Source: Gammaproteobacteria bacterium
Lineage (GTDB): Bacteria; Pseudomonadota; Gammaproteobacteria; Steroidobacterales; GCA-2729495
Direction of reading: 5' to 3'
NCBI GenBank assembly: GCA_009692345.1
Contig: SHZI01000011.1
Span: 1-43,330, forward strand
Length of the DNA stretch: 43,330 nucleotides
The notes under the pieces were generated by a model that saw only the letters and a list, made by a program, of their open reading frames with translations, did no database searches and was not told the origin of the DNA. This document shows, piece after piece, positions 1 to 9,125 of the stretch; the first letter of the stretch is position 1; every line of letters begins with the position of its first letter. Both the position numbers and the translations under genes were made by a program.

Positions 1-1
1 C

Positions 2-976
2 GTTCCCCACGTCACCTCGGACAGCGTCTGGGAACTGGCCGAGCTGCCGGCCCGCCTGCTGGTGCTCGGTGGCGGCCCGATCGGCTGCGAGCTCGCCCAG
101 GCCTTCCGCAATCTCGGCAGCGAAGTCACTCTGGTAGAAATGCTGCCCGGCCTGCTGGCCCGGGAAGATGACGCCGCCGGCACCCTGCTGGCGGAGGTCT
201 TTGCGGAACTGGGCATCCGCGTCCTCACCGGCTGCCGGGCAGAGCGCTTCGAACGCCAGCCGGGCGGGGGCCGCCTCCGCTGCCTGCAGGGCGCTACGCA
301 CCACGACATCGACTTCGACATGGCGCTCATCGCCGTGGGCAGAAAGGCCCGCACGGCCGGGTTGGGGCTCGAAGAACTCGGCATTGCACTGAATGACAAC
401 GGCACCGTCAGCGTCAACGAGTACCTGCAGACGCGCCTGCCCAACATCTATGCCTGTGGTGACGTGGCCGGTCCCTGGCAACTCACCCACGTGGCCGCCC
501 ACCAGGCCTGGTACTGCGCCATGAACGCCCTGTGGGGCCGCTTCTGGCGTTTCCGGGCGGACTACTCGGTGCTCCCCGCCACGGTCTACACCGATCCCGA
601 GGTGGCGCGGGTGGGCCTGACCGAGGCCGAGGCCCGGGCGTCCGGCCAGCCCGTAGAAACGGTCAGCTACGATCTGGGGGATCTGGATCGGGCCATTGCG
701 GATGGCGAAGCCCGGGGCTTCGTGAAGGTGGTGGTGCCCCGGGACAGCGACCGGATCCTCGGCGTGACCGTGGTGGGCCCTCACGCGGGGGAGACGCTTA
801 GCGAGTTCGTGCTGGCAATGCGGCATGGCCTGGGCCTCCGGAAGATCCTGGCCACAGTCCACAGCTACCCGACGTTGGCGGAGGCCAACAAGTTCGTCGC
901 GGGCGCCTGGCGGCGCCGGCACCTCCCCGGCCTCCTGCTGGACCTCGCGGCGTGGTTCAATCGCCGTCAGCTCTGA
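2..976 (+). CDS. FAD-dependent pyridine nucleotide-disulfide oxidoreductase, 5'-truncated by window
   Basis: The frame is open from base 2, so the N-terminal FAD domain and any redox-active CxxxxC lie outside the window. What remains is the NAD(P)-binding domain, which starts at a GGGPIGCE Rossmann loop followed by VTLVEM. After it come the second FAD contact (IYACGDVAG) and the dimerisation domain with [10 protein letters not shown]. That last motif corresponds to the HxHPT(L)xE active-site segment of dihydrolipoamide dehydrogenase and mercuric reductase. The C-terminus has an extra hydrophobic/basic tail ([13 protein letters not shown]), as in MerA-like membrane-operon flavoproteins. Family assignment is secure. 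The substrate (dihydrolipoamide, mercuric ion or another disulfide) cannot be decided without the missing N-terminus. The ABC exporter gene starts 32 bp downstream. Confidence 0.85.
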   Translation, partial: VPHVTSDSVWELAELPARLLVLGGGPIGCELAQAFRNLGSEVTLVEMLPGLLAREDDAAGTLLAEVFAELGIRVLTGCRAERFERQPGGGRLRCLQGATHHDIDFDMALIAVGRKARTAGLGLEELGIALNDNGTVSVNEYLQTRLPNIYACGDVAGPWQLTHVAAHQAWYCAMNALWGRFWRFRADYSVLPATVYTDPEVARVGLTEAEARASGQPVETVSYDLGDLDRAIADGEARGFVKVVVPRDSDRILGVTVVGPHAGETLSEFVLAMRHGLGLRKILATVHSYPTLAEANKFVAGAWRRRHLPGLLLDLAAWFNRRQL

Positions 977-1008
977 ACCTCCGTCCCCCTGCCCGGTCCC
1001 ACTCTTCG

Positions 1009-1746
1009 ATGATAGCCACTAACGCCGCCCTGAAACCCGCTCCCGGCGCACCGCCCGGTGCTGACGACGTGATCGTCACCCGCGCGCTCACCCGCACCTT
1101 TCCCATGGGCGACACGGTGATTCGGGCGCTCCAGGGGGTGGATGTGACCATTTGTCGCGGGGAGTACGTGGCCATCATGGGGCCGTCCGGCTCGGGCAAG
1201 TCCACCCTCATGAACATCATCGGCTGCCTGGACCGGCCTGACAGCGGCGAGTACTGGCTCAACGGCACGGCGGTTGCCGCGCTGGGTGACGGGCCCCTCG
1301 CCGCCCTGCGCAACCGGGAGATTGGCTTCGTCTTTCAGACCTTCAATCTCCTGGCCCGCGCCGACGCCCTGCACAACGTCGAACTGCCGCTGATCTACGC
1401 CGGCATCAGTCGCGGCGAGCGGGTGCAACGCGCCCGGCTGGCGCTGGAGCAGGTGGGGCTGCAGGATCGCCTCCGGCACCGTCCGTCGGAGCTTTCGGGT
1501 GGGCAACGCCAGCGCGTGGCCGTGGCCCGGGCCCTGGTGACCCGGCCGAGCCTCCTGCTGGCCGATGAGCCCACCGGCAACCTGGACTCCGCGACTGCCG
1601 CCGATATCCTGGCCCTGTTCGCCGAACTCCACGCCCAGGGCAATACCATTGTGCTGGTGACCCACGACGCCAGCGTTGCCGCGAATGCCAACCGCGCTAT
1701 CCGCCTCCGGGATGGCCGCATCGAATCGGACACACTGACTCCTTAG
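1009..1746 (+). CDS. MacB/LolD-type ABC transporter ATP-binding protein
   Basis: This is a 245-residue cytoplasmic ATPase of an exporter. Visible motifs are Walker [11 protein letters not shown]-loop FVFQTFNLL, signature [10 protein letters not shown], Walker [13 protein letters not shown] and the H-loop VTHD. The FQTFNLL and DEPTGNLD wording is typical of the LolD/MacB/FtsE group. I chose the ATG at 1009. An in-frame GTG at 952 would overlap the preceding gene and add a tail with no family match. A membrane-fusion lipoprotein begins 3 bp after the stop and a separate FtsX-type permease follows. The three genes therefore form a split MacA-MacB system in which ATPase and permease are separate polypeptides. 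Exported substrate unknown. Confidence 0.92.
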   Translation: MIATNAALKPAPGAPPGADDVIVTRALTRTFPMGDTVIRALQGVDVTICRGEYVAIMGPSGSGKSTLMNIIGCLDRPDSGEYWLNGTAVAALGDGPLAALRNREIGFVFQTFNLLARADALHNVELPLIYAGISRGERVQRARLALEQVGLQDRLRHRPSELSGGQRQRVAVARALVTRPSLLLADEPTGNLDSATAADILALFAELHAQGNTIVLVTHDASVAANANRAIRLRDGRIESDTLTP

Positions 1747-1749
1747 GAA

Positions 1750-3075
1750 ATGCTCCGGATGAATGCCCCACGTTTAGCACTGACTGCGCCCCTGATTCTG
1801 ACGCTGGCCGTCGCCCTGCTGGCCGCCTGCGGCCGCCCGGCTGACAAGACACCTGCCACTTACCAGACCGTGCCGGTCGGGAAGCGGGATATCACCGTGG
1901 CCGTCGAGGCGGCGGGCCAGATCGAACCGTCCGTGACCGTTGAGCTCAAGTCCAAGGCCTCCGGCCAGATCCTCGCCATTCAGGGCGAAACGGGGCAGGT
2001 CGTGCAGAAGGGCACGCTGCTCGTGCAGATCGACAAGCGCAACCCCCAGAACTCCCTGGCCCAGGCCAGCGCCCAGCTGGAGGCTGCAAAGGCCCGGCGG
2101 TCCATTGCCGAGGCCCAGAGCAAGCGGGCCGCAACGCTGCTCGCCGAAAAGATCATCAATGACGTGGACTTCGAGCAGTCCCAGCTGGAATCGGCCAATG
2201 CCAAGGCGGAGGTGGTGCGCGCCCAGGTGGCCGTCGAAACCGCCCGTATCCAGCTGGACGACACCGACCTCCGGGCGCCGATCACGGGCACCATCATCGA
2301 GAAGCTGGTGGAGGAAGGCCAGGTGATCTCCTCGCCCATCATGGACGTGGGTGGGGGCACGTTGATGCTGAAGATGGCTGACCTCACCAGCGTCGAAGTC
2401 CGCACCTTGGTAGACGAAACCGACATCGGCAAGATCACCCCGGGTCAGGCAGCGGTCGTCACGGTCACGGCCTTTCCCAACCAGCCCTTCCGCGGCGTCG
2501 TGCAGAAGATCGAGCCCCAGGCCACCGCCGACCAGACCGTCACCACCTTTGCCGTGCGCATCGTGCTGAAAAACGACAGCGGCCTGCTGAAGCCGGGCAT
2601 GAACGCCGAGGTCGCCATCCTGGTGACAGAGAGCAGGGACGTGATCGCGGTGGCCACCGGCGCGCTGCGCACCGACCGGGACCTGAAGACTTCGGCAGCG
2701 CTAGTCGGCCTGGACGAGGCCACGGCAGCTGAGCAGCTGAAGGCCAATGCACTGCCGGGCGCGCCCGCCTTACCTGCCGGGAAGGAGGGTGAGAGCTACC
2801 AGTTCAGTAACCGGTATTGGGTTTTCGTCAGCCGGGATGGCAAGCCCGTCGCCGTGCCGGTGCTCACCGGCATTACCGACATGGATTACAGCGAGGTGGT
2901 TGAGGGCCTGAAACCCGGTGATCTGGTCTACCTGCTGCCCAGCTCCGGACTGGTCGAGACCCAGCAGCGCTTCCAGCAGCAGATGCGCCAGTTCACGGGC
3001 ATGCCGGGCATGAGCGGGGGCAAGCCGGCCCCCAAGCCGGAAACAGCCAAACCTGAATCAGGCCCCCGGAACTAG
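1750..3075 (+). CDS. HlyD/MacA-like periplasmic adaptor lipoprotein
   Basis: This 441-residue membrane-fusion protein joins an inner-membrane exporter to an outer-membrane channel. The N-terminus has a hydrophobic stretch ending in a lipobox (LLAACG), so it is probably a lipoprotein. A barrel-sandwich half (VELKSKASGQILAI) is followed by an alpha-hairpin rich in Ala/Gln/Glu, the returning lipoyl half (DLRAPITGTIIEKLVEEGQ) and a beta-barrel domain. A Gly/Pro/Lys-rich C-terminal tail ends the protein. The ATG at 1750 is used; a second ATG nine bases later is equally possible. It lies between its ATPase and its permease with gaps of 3 and 2 bp, so co-expression is near certain. No outer-membrane TolC partner is in the window. 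Confidence 0.9.
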   Translation: MLRMNAPRLALTAPLILTLAVALLAACGRPADKTPATYQTVPVGKRDITVAVEAAGQIEPSVTVELKSKASGQILAIQGETGQVVQKGTLLVQIDKRNPQNSLAQASAQLEAAKARRSIAEAQSKRAATLLAEKIINDVDFEQSQLESANAKAEVVRAQVAVETARIQLDDTDLRAPITGTIIEKLVEEGQVISSPIMDVGGGTLMLKMADLTSVEVRTLVDETDIGKITPGQAAVVTVTAFPNQPFRGVVQKIEPQATADQTVTTFAVRIVLKNDSGLLKPGMNAEVAILVTESRDVIAVATGALRTDRDLKTSAALVGLDEATAAEQLKANALPGAPALPAGKEGESYQFSNRYWVFVSRDGKPVAVPVLTGITDMDYSEVVEGLKPGDLVYLLPSSGLVETQQRFQQQMRQFTGMPGMSGGKPAPKPETAKPESGPRN

Positions 3076-3077
3076 CC

Positions 3078-4286
3078 ATGCTCTTCGCTGAAATGATCCT
3101 CGTAGCGCTCCAGTCGGTCCGGGCCAACCTGTTCCGGGCCTTCCTGACCATGCTGGGCATCATCATCGGCGTGGCGTCGGTGATCACGATGATCGCGATC
3201 GGTTCCGGGGCGAAGACCGCGGTGGACCAGCAGATCGATCAGCTCGGCGCCAGCGTCCTGTCGGTGCGGGCCGGGAGCTTCATGCGCATGGGCGTCGCCC
3301 AGAGCGGTGCCGTCCTCAGCATCCAGGATGCGGACGCCATTGCGAGCGGCGCGCCCTCCGTCATTGGCGTCGTGCCCGAGATTGCCGGCCAGCTGCAGAT
3401 CAAGCTGGGCAACCGGAACGAGAGCCTGCGGGTGGCCGGGGTGACGGCCAACTTTCCCGGCATCCAGGGCTACAGCATTGCCGCGGGCCGGTCGTTCACC
3501 AAGGCCGACGATGCCAGCCGGCGGGCCGTGGCCGTCATTGGCGCCTCAGTAGCCGCGAAGCTGGGCAGCAGCGGGGAGACCATCATCGGGCAGACGATCT
3601 ATATCAAGGGCATCGCTTTCGAGGTCCTGGGCGTGTTCGCCGAGAAGGGCTCGAGCGGCTTTCGCAATGTTGACGAGCAGCTCTGGGTCCCGTTCTACAC
3701 CGCGCGCTACCGGGTCTTCGGCACCCAGCAGCTCGACTCCATCAGCGCCCAGATGGTGCCCGGCTCCACGGTGGAACGCTCAATCGTCGAGATCGAGCAG
3801 GTCATGCGCCGGGAGCACCAGATACAGCCCGGCAAGGACAACGACTTCAGCATCTCCGACCCCCGCCAGTTCTTCAACGTGCGGGAAGCCGCCGCCAACA
3901 TCTTCGCCATCCTGCTGGCGGGCATTGCCAGCATCAGCCTGGTGGTGGGCGGCATCGGCATCATGAACATCATGCTGGTGACAGTGACCGAGCGCACGAA
4001 GGAGATCGGCATCCGCAAGGCGCTGGGCGCGAGCCGTCGCAACATACTTTTGCAATTCGTCGTGGAGGCCATGGTGCTGTGCATGCTGGGCGGCGCGGTC
4101 GGCATCGCCCTGGGCGCAGGCATCACCACGCTGATCGCGCGCATCGCCGGCTGGAGCATGGCCATCTCACCGATGGCCGTGGCCCTGGCCTTCTGTTTCA
4201 GTGCGGCGGTCGGCCTCTTCTTCGGGATCTGGCCAGCCCGCAAGGCCGCGCGCCTGGACCCCATCGAAGCCCTGCGCTACGAGTAG
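3078..4286 (+). CDS. MacB-type ABC transporter permease (FtsX domain)
   Basis: The 402-residue permease has the standard MacB/FtsX plan. A first transmembrane helix (FRAFLTMLGIIIGVASVITM) precedes a periplasmic MacB-like domain of about 220 residues. Three C-terminal helices follow, containing the conserved VTERTKEIGIRKALGAS segment that contacts the ATPase. It ends with the typical ARKAARLDPIEALRYE. It is the third gene of the exporter operon. Its TAG stop is the TAG of a GTAG-headed REP palindrome (4283-4309), so this repeat begins exactly at the gene end. Confidence 0.92.
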   Translation: MLFAEMILVALQSVRANLFRAFLTMLGIIIGVASVITMIAIGSGAKTAVDQQIDQLGASVLSVRAGSFMRMGVAQSGAVLSIQDADAIASGAPSVIGVVPEIAGQLQIKLGNRNESLRVAGVTANFPGIQGYSIAAGRSFTKADDASRRAVAVIGASVAAKLGSSGETIIGQTIYIKGIAFEVLGVFAEKGSSGFRNVDEQLWVPFYTARYRVFGTQQLDSISAQMVPGSTVERSIVEIEQVMRREHQIQPGKDNDFSISDPRQFFNVREAAANIFAILLAGIASISLVVGGIGIMNIMLVTVTERTKEIGIRKALGASRRNILLQFVVEAMVLCMLGGAVGIALGAGITTLIARIAGWSMAISPMAVALAFCFSAAVGLFFGIWPARKAARLDPIEALRYE

Positions 4287-4309
4287 GAGCGGCTTCAGCC
4301 GCGATCGCC
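4283..4309 (+). repeat. REP-like palindrome at the macB-type permease stop
   Basis: The element reads GTAGGAGCGGCTTCAGCCGC and then GATCGCC. Its core is a 6-bp perfect stem (GCGGCT/AGCCGC) with a two-base loop. The GTAG head contains the TAG stop codon of the preceding gene. Related copies in either orientation occur at 7103, 14134, 24685, 30578, 32585-32654, 38052-38105 and 38896-38951. Confidence 0.85.
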
Positions 4310-4337
4310 ACCCGGCACAACACCGAAAGCTGAGTCC

Positions 4338-4649
4338 ATGCGCAGAATAATTCTCGCTACCTTACTTCTGCACCTGCCCCCGGTAGTCTCAGCCGATGGC
4401 CTGGCCAACGCCTATCTCGTCTGCGACATCTTCGAGAAGACGGGAATCTCGACGGAGTGCCAGGCATCAAACGTGACATCCACCGTGGACGTGATCCTCG
4501 CCACCACGGGCGAGGAAGCCCAGCAGGTATGCCTGGTGGTCGCGGACCGGATGGCGCAGATGGGCCGCGCCTTCGGCGGCCGGTGGCAGCTCCGGATCTT
4601 TGCTCCGGACCGGGCTGCTGAACCTCTCGCCGCCTGTGCGCTGAGGTGA
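4338..4649 (+). CDS. small exported protein with four cysteines, function unknown
   Basis: This 103-residue protein matches no family I recognise. It has a short signal peptide (MRRIILATLLLHLPPVVSA, then D), predicting a mature secreted or periplasmic protein of about 84 residues. The mature part has four cysteines (in LVCDIF, STECQ, QVCLV and AACALR), enough for two disulfides. Its stop is 23 bp before a secreted glutaredoxin-like gene. Together these suggest a periplasmic thiol-redox pair, but that is inference from context only. It starts at ATG 4338, after the REP element. Confidence 0.7.
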   Translation: MRRIILATLLLHLPPVVSADGLANAYLVCDIFEKTGISTECQASNVTSTVDVILATTGEEAQQVCLVVADRMAQMGRAFGGRWQLRIFAPDRAAEPLAACALR

Positions 4650-4672
4650 CTGACTTGAGAAAGGAACACGCC

Positions 4673-5005
4673 ATGAGAACCATCTCCGCCGTCGGCCTGC
4701 TGCTGGCCGTCATGCTGCTCTCAGTGAATGTCCAGGCCAGCAAGCCCATCTCCGGCGTCACGCTCTTCATGGCGCCCTGGTGCGGCTACTGCATGCAGGC
4801 CAAGGCCTACATGGCCAAACATGACATTGCCTACCGGGAATACGACGTGGATACCACCGCCGGCCAGAAGGCCTTCGAGAAGATGGGCGGCACCCGGGAC
4901 GTCCCCGCGGGCAAGCGGGGCATCCCCTTCCTGGTGTGGCAGGGCAAAGAGATCCGGGGCTTCCAGGCGAGTCGCTACGCGGAGTTTTTCCAACTCCCGG
5001 ACTGA
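4673..5005 (+). CDS. exported glutaredoxin-like protein (CGYC)
   Basis: The 110-residue product has a signal peptide (MRTISAVGLLLAVMLLSVNVQA) followed by a glutaredoxin fold. The active site is MAPWCGYCMQAK and the cis-proline loop is RGIPFLVWQGKEI. Glutaredoxins are normally cytosolic and glutathione-coupled, so an exported CxxC version would act on periplasmic disulfides or need its own reductant. The ATG at 4673 is preceded by GAAAGGA at good spacing. An upstream in-frame GTG at 4646 is less likely. Its last 31 bases overlap, tail to tail, the convergent Rossmann-protein gene. Confidence 0.85.
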   Translation: MRTISAVGLLLAVMLLSVNVQASKPISGVTLFMAPWCGYCMQAKAYMAKHDIAYREYDVDTTAGQKAFEKMGGTRDVPAGKRGIPFLVWQGKEIRGFQASRYAEFFQLPD

Positions 5006-6213
5006 GCGGCGGGCGTGGCGCTGCCACCCGGCTTCCCGGCCTTCGCCGGCTTGAGGTCATTAATACCCCAGAACTCGAGCTCCCCCTCGAAGGACCAGCG
5101 GGGATGAATCCGTTCCAGGTCGGCGAGATCTGCATTGCTGGCGAAGTCGTAGCCATTGCCGGCGTCGTTGTACCACTGGGCATAGCGCAGGGGATAAACG
5201 ACCTCGTCGGTGAACACGCTTAGCGTCTTCATCAGCCACAGGGGAAACGGCCGGTACCTGAACCGCGTGCCGTGCCGGTTGCCTTTCTCGGCAATGGCCA
5301 CCAGCTCGTGACCCGTCTGGGCGCAGGAGGCAATGGAGAAGTTCTCGTTGGAGAAGACTTCCGGGTACTCGAAGACCGTGCCGACCCACTGGCCCACGTC
5401 CCGAACGTCGATCCAGTTCACGAGAAACTCCGGCGGGTTGATGCCCGGAATGTTGTTCTCCCGGATCATCGTCTTGGAGAGCGCGGAATCACCCCGGATA
5501 TGGACCTGGGCGGTGTAGTCCACCCGGTGCATGGCGTAGTAGTAGGCCGGGCGGTGGATACAGGTGACGTTCACACCCTCGGCCCTGAGGAAGTCCGAAA
5601 TGCGCAGCTTCTGCCGGATCCACCAGGGCGTCTCGGGCACGCCGCCGACGAAGTCACTGACCTTGTCCGTTGGGAAAATCAGCGTGATGACGTGCTTGAC
5701 GGAGGGGTTGGCCCGGAGTGCGCCCAGGGACGCAACCGCCTGGCGCATGACGGCCGCGCAGCCGCCCACCGGGTCTCTGCCGTGATTGGTGATCTTGCCG
5801 GCCTTGCTGGTGTTGGCCGTGAGGTAGAGCACGACCCCGGCGCAGTCCCGGAACGCCTTCGTCAGGACTTCCTCGGAATTCATGTCCACGCCGGACTGCA
5901 GGGTGAGCAAGCCGGGGGCCTCCGCCTCGGTCTTCTGCAGGAGGGCTTCCAGCCGGGCCGCCGCCTGGGTACCTGCGGTTCTGTAGAGAGCCCGCACCCG
6001 GAACTGCCGGGTCCTGGTCAGTTCCTCGACGATCGCGTAGCACTCCCAGCCGGTGGCACAAGTGACGGCCAGCAGCGGCAGTTCACGGGTTGAGCGGGCC
6101 GGGGACGGGCTGCGCTCCCGCTCCCCCCGGATCTTCAGCACGGCCTCAACGAGCCGCTTGTTCTTCGCCTTGATGGCCTGCTGGCCCATCCGGACCGCGG
6201 TAGCTCTATCCAT
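4975..6213 (-). CDS. NmrA/atypical SDR-like Rossmann protein with altered glycine loop
   Basis: This 412-residue protein (from ATG 6213) has the order of an extended or atypical short-chain dehydrogenase. A first strand and loop (LLAVTCATGWECYAIVEEL) is followed by an RALYRT segment and an acidic strand (LQSGVDMNS). Next come VVLYLTANTSKA, VKHVITLIFP, a PAYYYAMH region and a C-terminal half resembling NmrA-like proteins. The usual TGATGxxG loop reads TCATGWEC, so two glycines are cysteines and canonical dinucleotide binding is doubtful. A TTG at 6246, 2 bp after the murI stop, would add 11 residues. It lies directly downstream of murI on the same strand. Substrate unknown. Confidence 0.75.
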   Translation of the reverse strand: MDRATAVRMGQQAIKAKNKRLVEAVLKIRGERERSPSPARSTRELPLLAVTCATGWECYAIVEELTRTRQFRVRALYRTAGTQAAARLEALLQKTEAEAPGLLTLQSGVDMNSEEVLTKAFRDCAGVVLYLTANTSKAGKITNHGRDPVGGCAAVMRQAVASLGALRANPSVKHVITLIFPTDKVSDFVGGVPETPWWIRQKLRISDFLRAEGVNVTCIHRPAYYYAMHRVDYTAQVHIRGDSALSKTMIRENNIPGINPPEFLVNWIDVRDVGQWVGTVFEYPEVFSNENFSIASCAQTGHELVAIAEKGNRHGTRFRYRPFPLWLMKTLSVFTDEVVYPLRYAQWYNDAGNGYDFASNADLADLERIHPRWSFEGELEFWGINDLKPAKAGKPGGSATPAAQSGSWKNSA

Positions 6214-6248
6214 TGCTCTGCCAGCCTGTGCGATGAGTGCGGCCAAAA

Positions 6249-7085
6249 TTATAGGTGAGTCTGCGGGGACGTGGTCAGCTCAGTACCCTGCCAGCCCATC
6301 TCTCCCACAGCGCTGTCGACGCCCAGGAGGGTGTGCAACAGCCCCGCAAACCCGGCCCCGGAACCCGTGGTGTAGAAGCGGTGCTGGCCCGCCCCCTCAC
6401 TCCCGGACAAAAGCCCCCGCTCCTCGAGCGTTTGCCGCAGGTGCCGGGCAATGGCCGGCGCCGGATCGATCACCTGGACCCCCGGGCCGGCAATCTGCCG
6501 GATGAGGTCAATCAGGAAGGGATAGTGACTGCAGGCCAGGACTACCGTGTCGGCGCCTGCAGCCAGCATGGGGCCCAGGTAGCGCCGGAGCAGGGCCTCC
6601 GTGGCCGGCGTGTCCAGCTCGCCCCGCTCGACCTGCTCGGCGAGCCCGTCACAGACCTGACTGACGAGCGTGACGGCACTGGCGTGGCGGCCCGCGGTGG
6701 CCCGGAACAGCTTGCCCTGGAAAGTCGCCGGCGTCGCCATGATGCCGACCACCCCGGAGCGGCTGGCGCCCGCCGCCGGTTTTACCGCCGGCTCCATGCC
6801 GATGGAGGGGACCAGGGTAAAGGTCTCCCGCAGATGCTTGAGCGCCGCCGCCGAGGCTGTGTTGCAGGCGACGACGATGGCCTTGCAGTCCTCCGCCAGC
6901 AGCAAGCGGGTGATGGCGACGCAGTACTGGCGCAGTTCGTCTTCCCCGCGGGGTCCATAGGGCATGTGGACCTGATCCGCGAGGTAGACCGTGTCCTCGT
7001 GGGGCAGTTCGCGGACGACCTCCCGCCAGACGGACAGGCCGCCGGCGCCGGAGTCGAAGATGCCGATGGGGCCGGTGCGCTTCAT
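6249..7085 (-). CDS. murI: glutamate racemase
   Basis: Glutamate racemase makes D-glutamate for peptidoglycan. This 278-residue cytoplasmic protein has the full signature: GIFDSGAGGLSVW near the N-terminus with the catalytic-site Asp-Ser, VVACNTASAA with Cys74 and VLACSHYPFL with Cys185. Those are the two cysteines of the two-base mechanism. MPYGP lies between them. Length is normal. The ATG at 7085 is followed by KRTGPIGIFD, as expected. It is separated from the bioA stop by only 10 bp, so it could be read through from the biotin operon, with a REP element in the bioA end. Confidence 0.95.
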   Translation of the reverse strand: MKRTGPIGIFDSGAGGLSVWREVVRELPHEDTVYLADQVHMPYGPRGEDELRQYCVAITRLLLAEDCKAIVVACNTASAAALKHLRETFTLVPSIGMEPAVKPAAGASRSGVVGIMATPATFQGKLFRATAGRHASAVTLVSQVCDGLAEQVERGELDTPATEALLRRYLGPMLAAGADTVVLACSHYPFLIDLIRQIAGPGVQVIDPAPAIARHLRQTLEERGLLSGSEGAGQHRFYTTGSGAGFAGLLHTLLGVDSAVGEMGWQGTELTTSPQTHL

Positions 7086-7095
7086 GGGCTTTGCC

Positions 7096-8361
7096 TTAGC
7101 GGGTCGCGGCTAAAGCCGCTCCTACGGCGGTGGTGAGTGTTGTCAGATCCGCAGGCTCGATAACGTAGGGCGGCATCAGGTAAATCAGGCGGCCGAAGGG
7201 GCGGATCCAGACCCCCTGCGCCACAAAGAGCGCCTGGAGGACCGCCATGTTCACGGGCTCCCGCATCTCCACGACGCCGATGGCACCGAGTACCCGGACC
7301 TCCGCCACCGCGGGCTGACCCGCATACGCGCCCAGCTCCCGCCGGAGCTGGGCTTCGATGGCCGCAATGCGCTGCTGCCAGGGACTCGCCAGCAACAGCT
7401 CGATGCTCTTGCCCGCCACCGCCGTCGCCAGCGGGTTCGCCATGAAAGTCGGGCCGTGCATCAGCACGCCGCCCCGGGCGGAGATGCCCGCCGCCACCTC
7501 GGTGGTGGCCAGCGTCGCGGCGAGGCTCAGGTAGCCCCCGGTGAGGGCCTTGCCGAGACACAGGATGTCCGGAGCCACGTCTGCGTGCTCGCAGGCGAAG
7601 AGTTTGCCGGTGCGCCCGAAACCCGTTGCGATCTCGTCGGCGATCAGCAGTACGCCATGCCGCTGGCAGAGCTCCGCGACACCCCGCAGATAGTCTGCCG
7701 AGTAGAACCACATGCCGCCGGCGCCCTGCACGATGGGTTCGAGGATGACGGCGGCCAGCTCGTCCCGGTGGACCGTGATCAGGCGCTCGAATTCATCCAG
7801 GTCGCCCGCCAGGAGCGGCGCGCCAAATCGCGACCCGGGGCGAGGTGCAAACCGGTGCGGCGGCAGCACGCCCCGGAACAGCTGGTGCATGCCGTTTACC
7901 GGGTCGCACACGGCCATCGCTCCGAAGGTGTCCCCGTGGTAGCCGCCGCGAAGCGCCAGCAGCCGCGTCTTTGCGGGCCGCCCCCGCCCCTGCCAGTACT
8001 GCAGCGCCATCTTGATCGCCACTTCGACGGCGACGGAGCCCGAGTCGCTGAAGAAGATGTGCTGCAGCGGCTCCGGGGTGAGGGCGACCAGCTGCCGGCC
8101 CAGCGCAATCGCCGGCTCGTGGGTCAGCCCGCCGAACATCACGTGGGCGGTGCGTTTGAGCTGCGCCTCGATGGCCGCATTCAGCGCCGGGTGGTTGTAG
8201 CCGTGGATCACGCACCACCAGGACGCCATGCCGTCGATCAGCTCCCGGCCATCGGCGAGCCGCAACCGCACGCCGCTGGCCGATGCCACCTCGTAGGTGG
8301 GCAGCGGCTCCGTCATCGACGTGTAGGGGTGCCAGAGGTGGTCGCGATCGAAGCTGTTCAT
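7096..8361 (-). CDS. bioA: adenosylmethionine-8-amino-7-oxononanoate aminotransferase
   Basis: BioA converts 8-amino-7-oxononanoate (KAPA) to 7,8-diaminononanoate with SAM as amino donor. The 421-residue sequence begins [10 protein letters not shown], contains the PLP-phosphate region [14 protein letters not shown], the [13 protein letters not shown] segment with the cofactor aspartate, and LGKALTGGY with the Schiff-base lysine. The ATG at 8361 overlaps the preceding tauE/safE stop as ATGA, so the genes are translationally coupled. Longer in-frame starts are not needed. The final residues ([10 protein letters not shown]) are encoded by a REP-like palindrome at 7103-7125. That implies the original C-terminus was extended or replaced by the repeat. 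Confidence 0.95.
   Translation of the reverse strand: MNSFDRDHLWHPYTSMTEPLPTYEVASASGVRLRLADGRELIDGMASWWCVIHGYNHPALNAAIEAQLKRTAHVMFGGLTHEPAIALGRQLVALTPEPLQHIFFSDSGSVAVEVAIKMALQYWQGRGRPAKTRLLALRGGYHGDTFGAMAVCDPVNGMHQLFRGVLPPHRFAPRPGSRFGAPLLAGDLDEFERLITVHRDELAAVILEPIVQGAGGMWFYSADYLRGVAELCQRHGVLLIADEIATGFGRTGKLFACEHADVAPDILCLGKALTGGYLSLAATLATTEVAAGISARGGVLMHGPTFMANPLATAVAGKSIELLLASPWQQRIAAIEAQLRRELGAYAGQPAVAEVRVLGAIGVVEMREPVNMAVLQALFVAQGVWIRPFGRLIYLMPPYVIEPADLTTLTTAVGAALAATR
7103..7125 (-). repeat. REP-like palindrome inside the 3' end of bioA
   Basis: Read on the minus strand, this 23-bp copy is GTAGGAGCGGCTTTAGCC followed by GCGAC. It is identical over 23 bp to the copy at 24685-24707. It lies within the last codons of bioA, where its GTAG is in frame as part of Ala-Val-Gly rather than a stop. 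Confidence 0.85.
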
Positions 8362-9125
8362 GGCGCGAAGTATGCCTGCCAGGCACTGCGGGCGATCAGC
8401 ATCACGACCACCAGGATGAAGATCCGGCGCACAAAGGCGCTGCCGTGCTTCAGGGCCAGGCTGGTACCCAGCACCGCCCCGCTCACGTTGGCGATGGCCA
8501 TCAGGATCGCCACCAGCCAGAGCAGTTCCAGCTGGCTGCCGAACCACAGCAGGGCCCCGGCGTTGGTGGCCACGTTCAGCACCCGGGCACTGGCGGCCGA
8601 GTGCAGGAAGTCGAACCCGTAGAGGCGGATCAGCAGGAACATGAAGAAGCTGCCGGTGCCGGGACCGAAGAAGCCATCGTAGAAACCCACGGCGCCCAGC
8701 AGCACGGCGGCCAGCAGGGTGCGGCTTCTGGTGATATGCAGCGGCGCGTGGGCAGCGCCCAGGTCCTTGCGCCACACCACATAGATGAGCACTACGGCGA
8801 GCATGACCGGGACCAGGGGCCGAAAGATCTGGGGAGGAACCGCCGTGGCCACCAGCGCACCGGCCAGAGCGCCGAGAAAGACGACCGGTACCAGTGGCAG
8901 CAACACGCGCCAGGGAATCCGTACGCCCCGGGCAAAGCGCAGGATGGCGCTGCCGGTGCCAAAGATGCTGGCGAACTTGTTGGTGCCGAGGAGAATCGCC
9001 GGTGGCGTGGCCGGGTAGGCGGTGAGCAAGGCCGGAAGCTGAATCAAACCACCGCCGCCCACCATCGCGTCCACGAGGCCGGCACCGAAGGCGGCGAGGA
9101 CGATCAGGACGAGATCAGGCGACAC
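8358..9125 (-). CDS. TauE/SafE-family membrane permease (anion exporter/importer family)
   Basis: The product of about 255 residues is almost entirely hydrophobic with about eight membrane segments. The diagnostic N-terminal half-repeat is [20 protein letters not shown] with [13 protein letters not shown], and the second half-repeat has [19 protein letters not shown]. Family members move sulfite, sulfoacetate or other organic anions. The start is uncertain: GTG 9125 or the adjacent TTG 9128, both within the end of bioD. It overlaps bioD upstream and bioA downstream (ATGA), so it is built into the biotin operon. A role in moving a biotin precursor or a sulfur compound for BioB is possible but unproven. 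Confidence 0.9.
   Translation of the reverse strand: MSPDLVLIVLAAFGAGLVDAMVGGGGLIQLPALLTAYPATPPAILLGTNKFASIFGTGSAILRFARGVRIPWRVLLPLVPVVFLGALAGALVATAVPPQIFRPLVPVMLAVVLIYVVWRKDLGAAHAPLHITRSRTLLAAVLLGAVGFYDGFFGPGTGSFFMFLLIRLYGFDFLHSAASARVLNVATNAGALLWFGSQLELLWLVAILMAIANVSGAVLGTSLALKHGSAFVRRIFILVVVMLIARSAWQAYFAP

Noticed and set aside
7096-8775. bioA start far upstream at 8775
   Set aside because: The extra codons are the antisense-frame shadow of the tauE/safE gene; the ATG at 8361 gives the normal BioA N-terminus.
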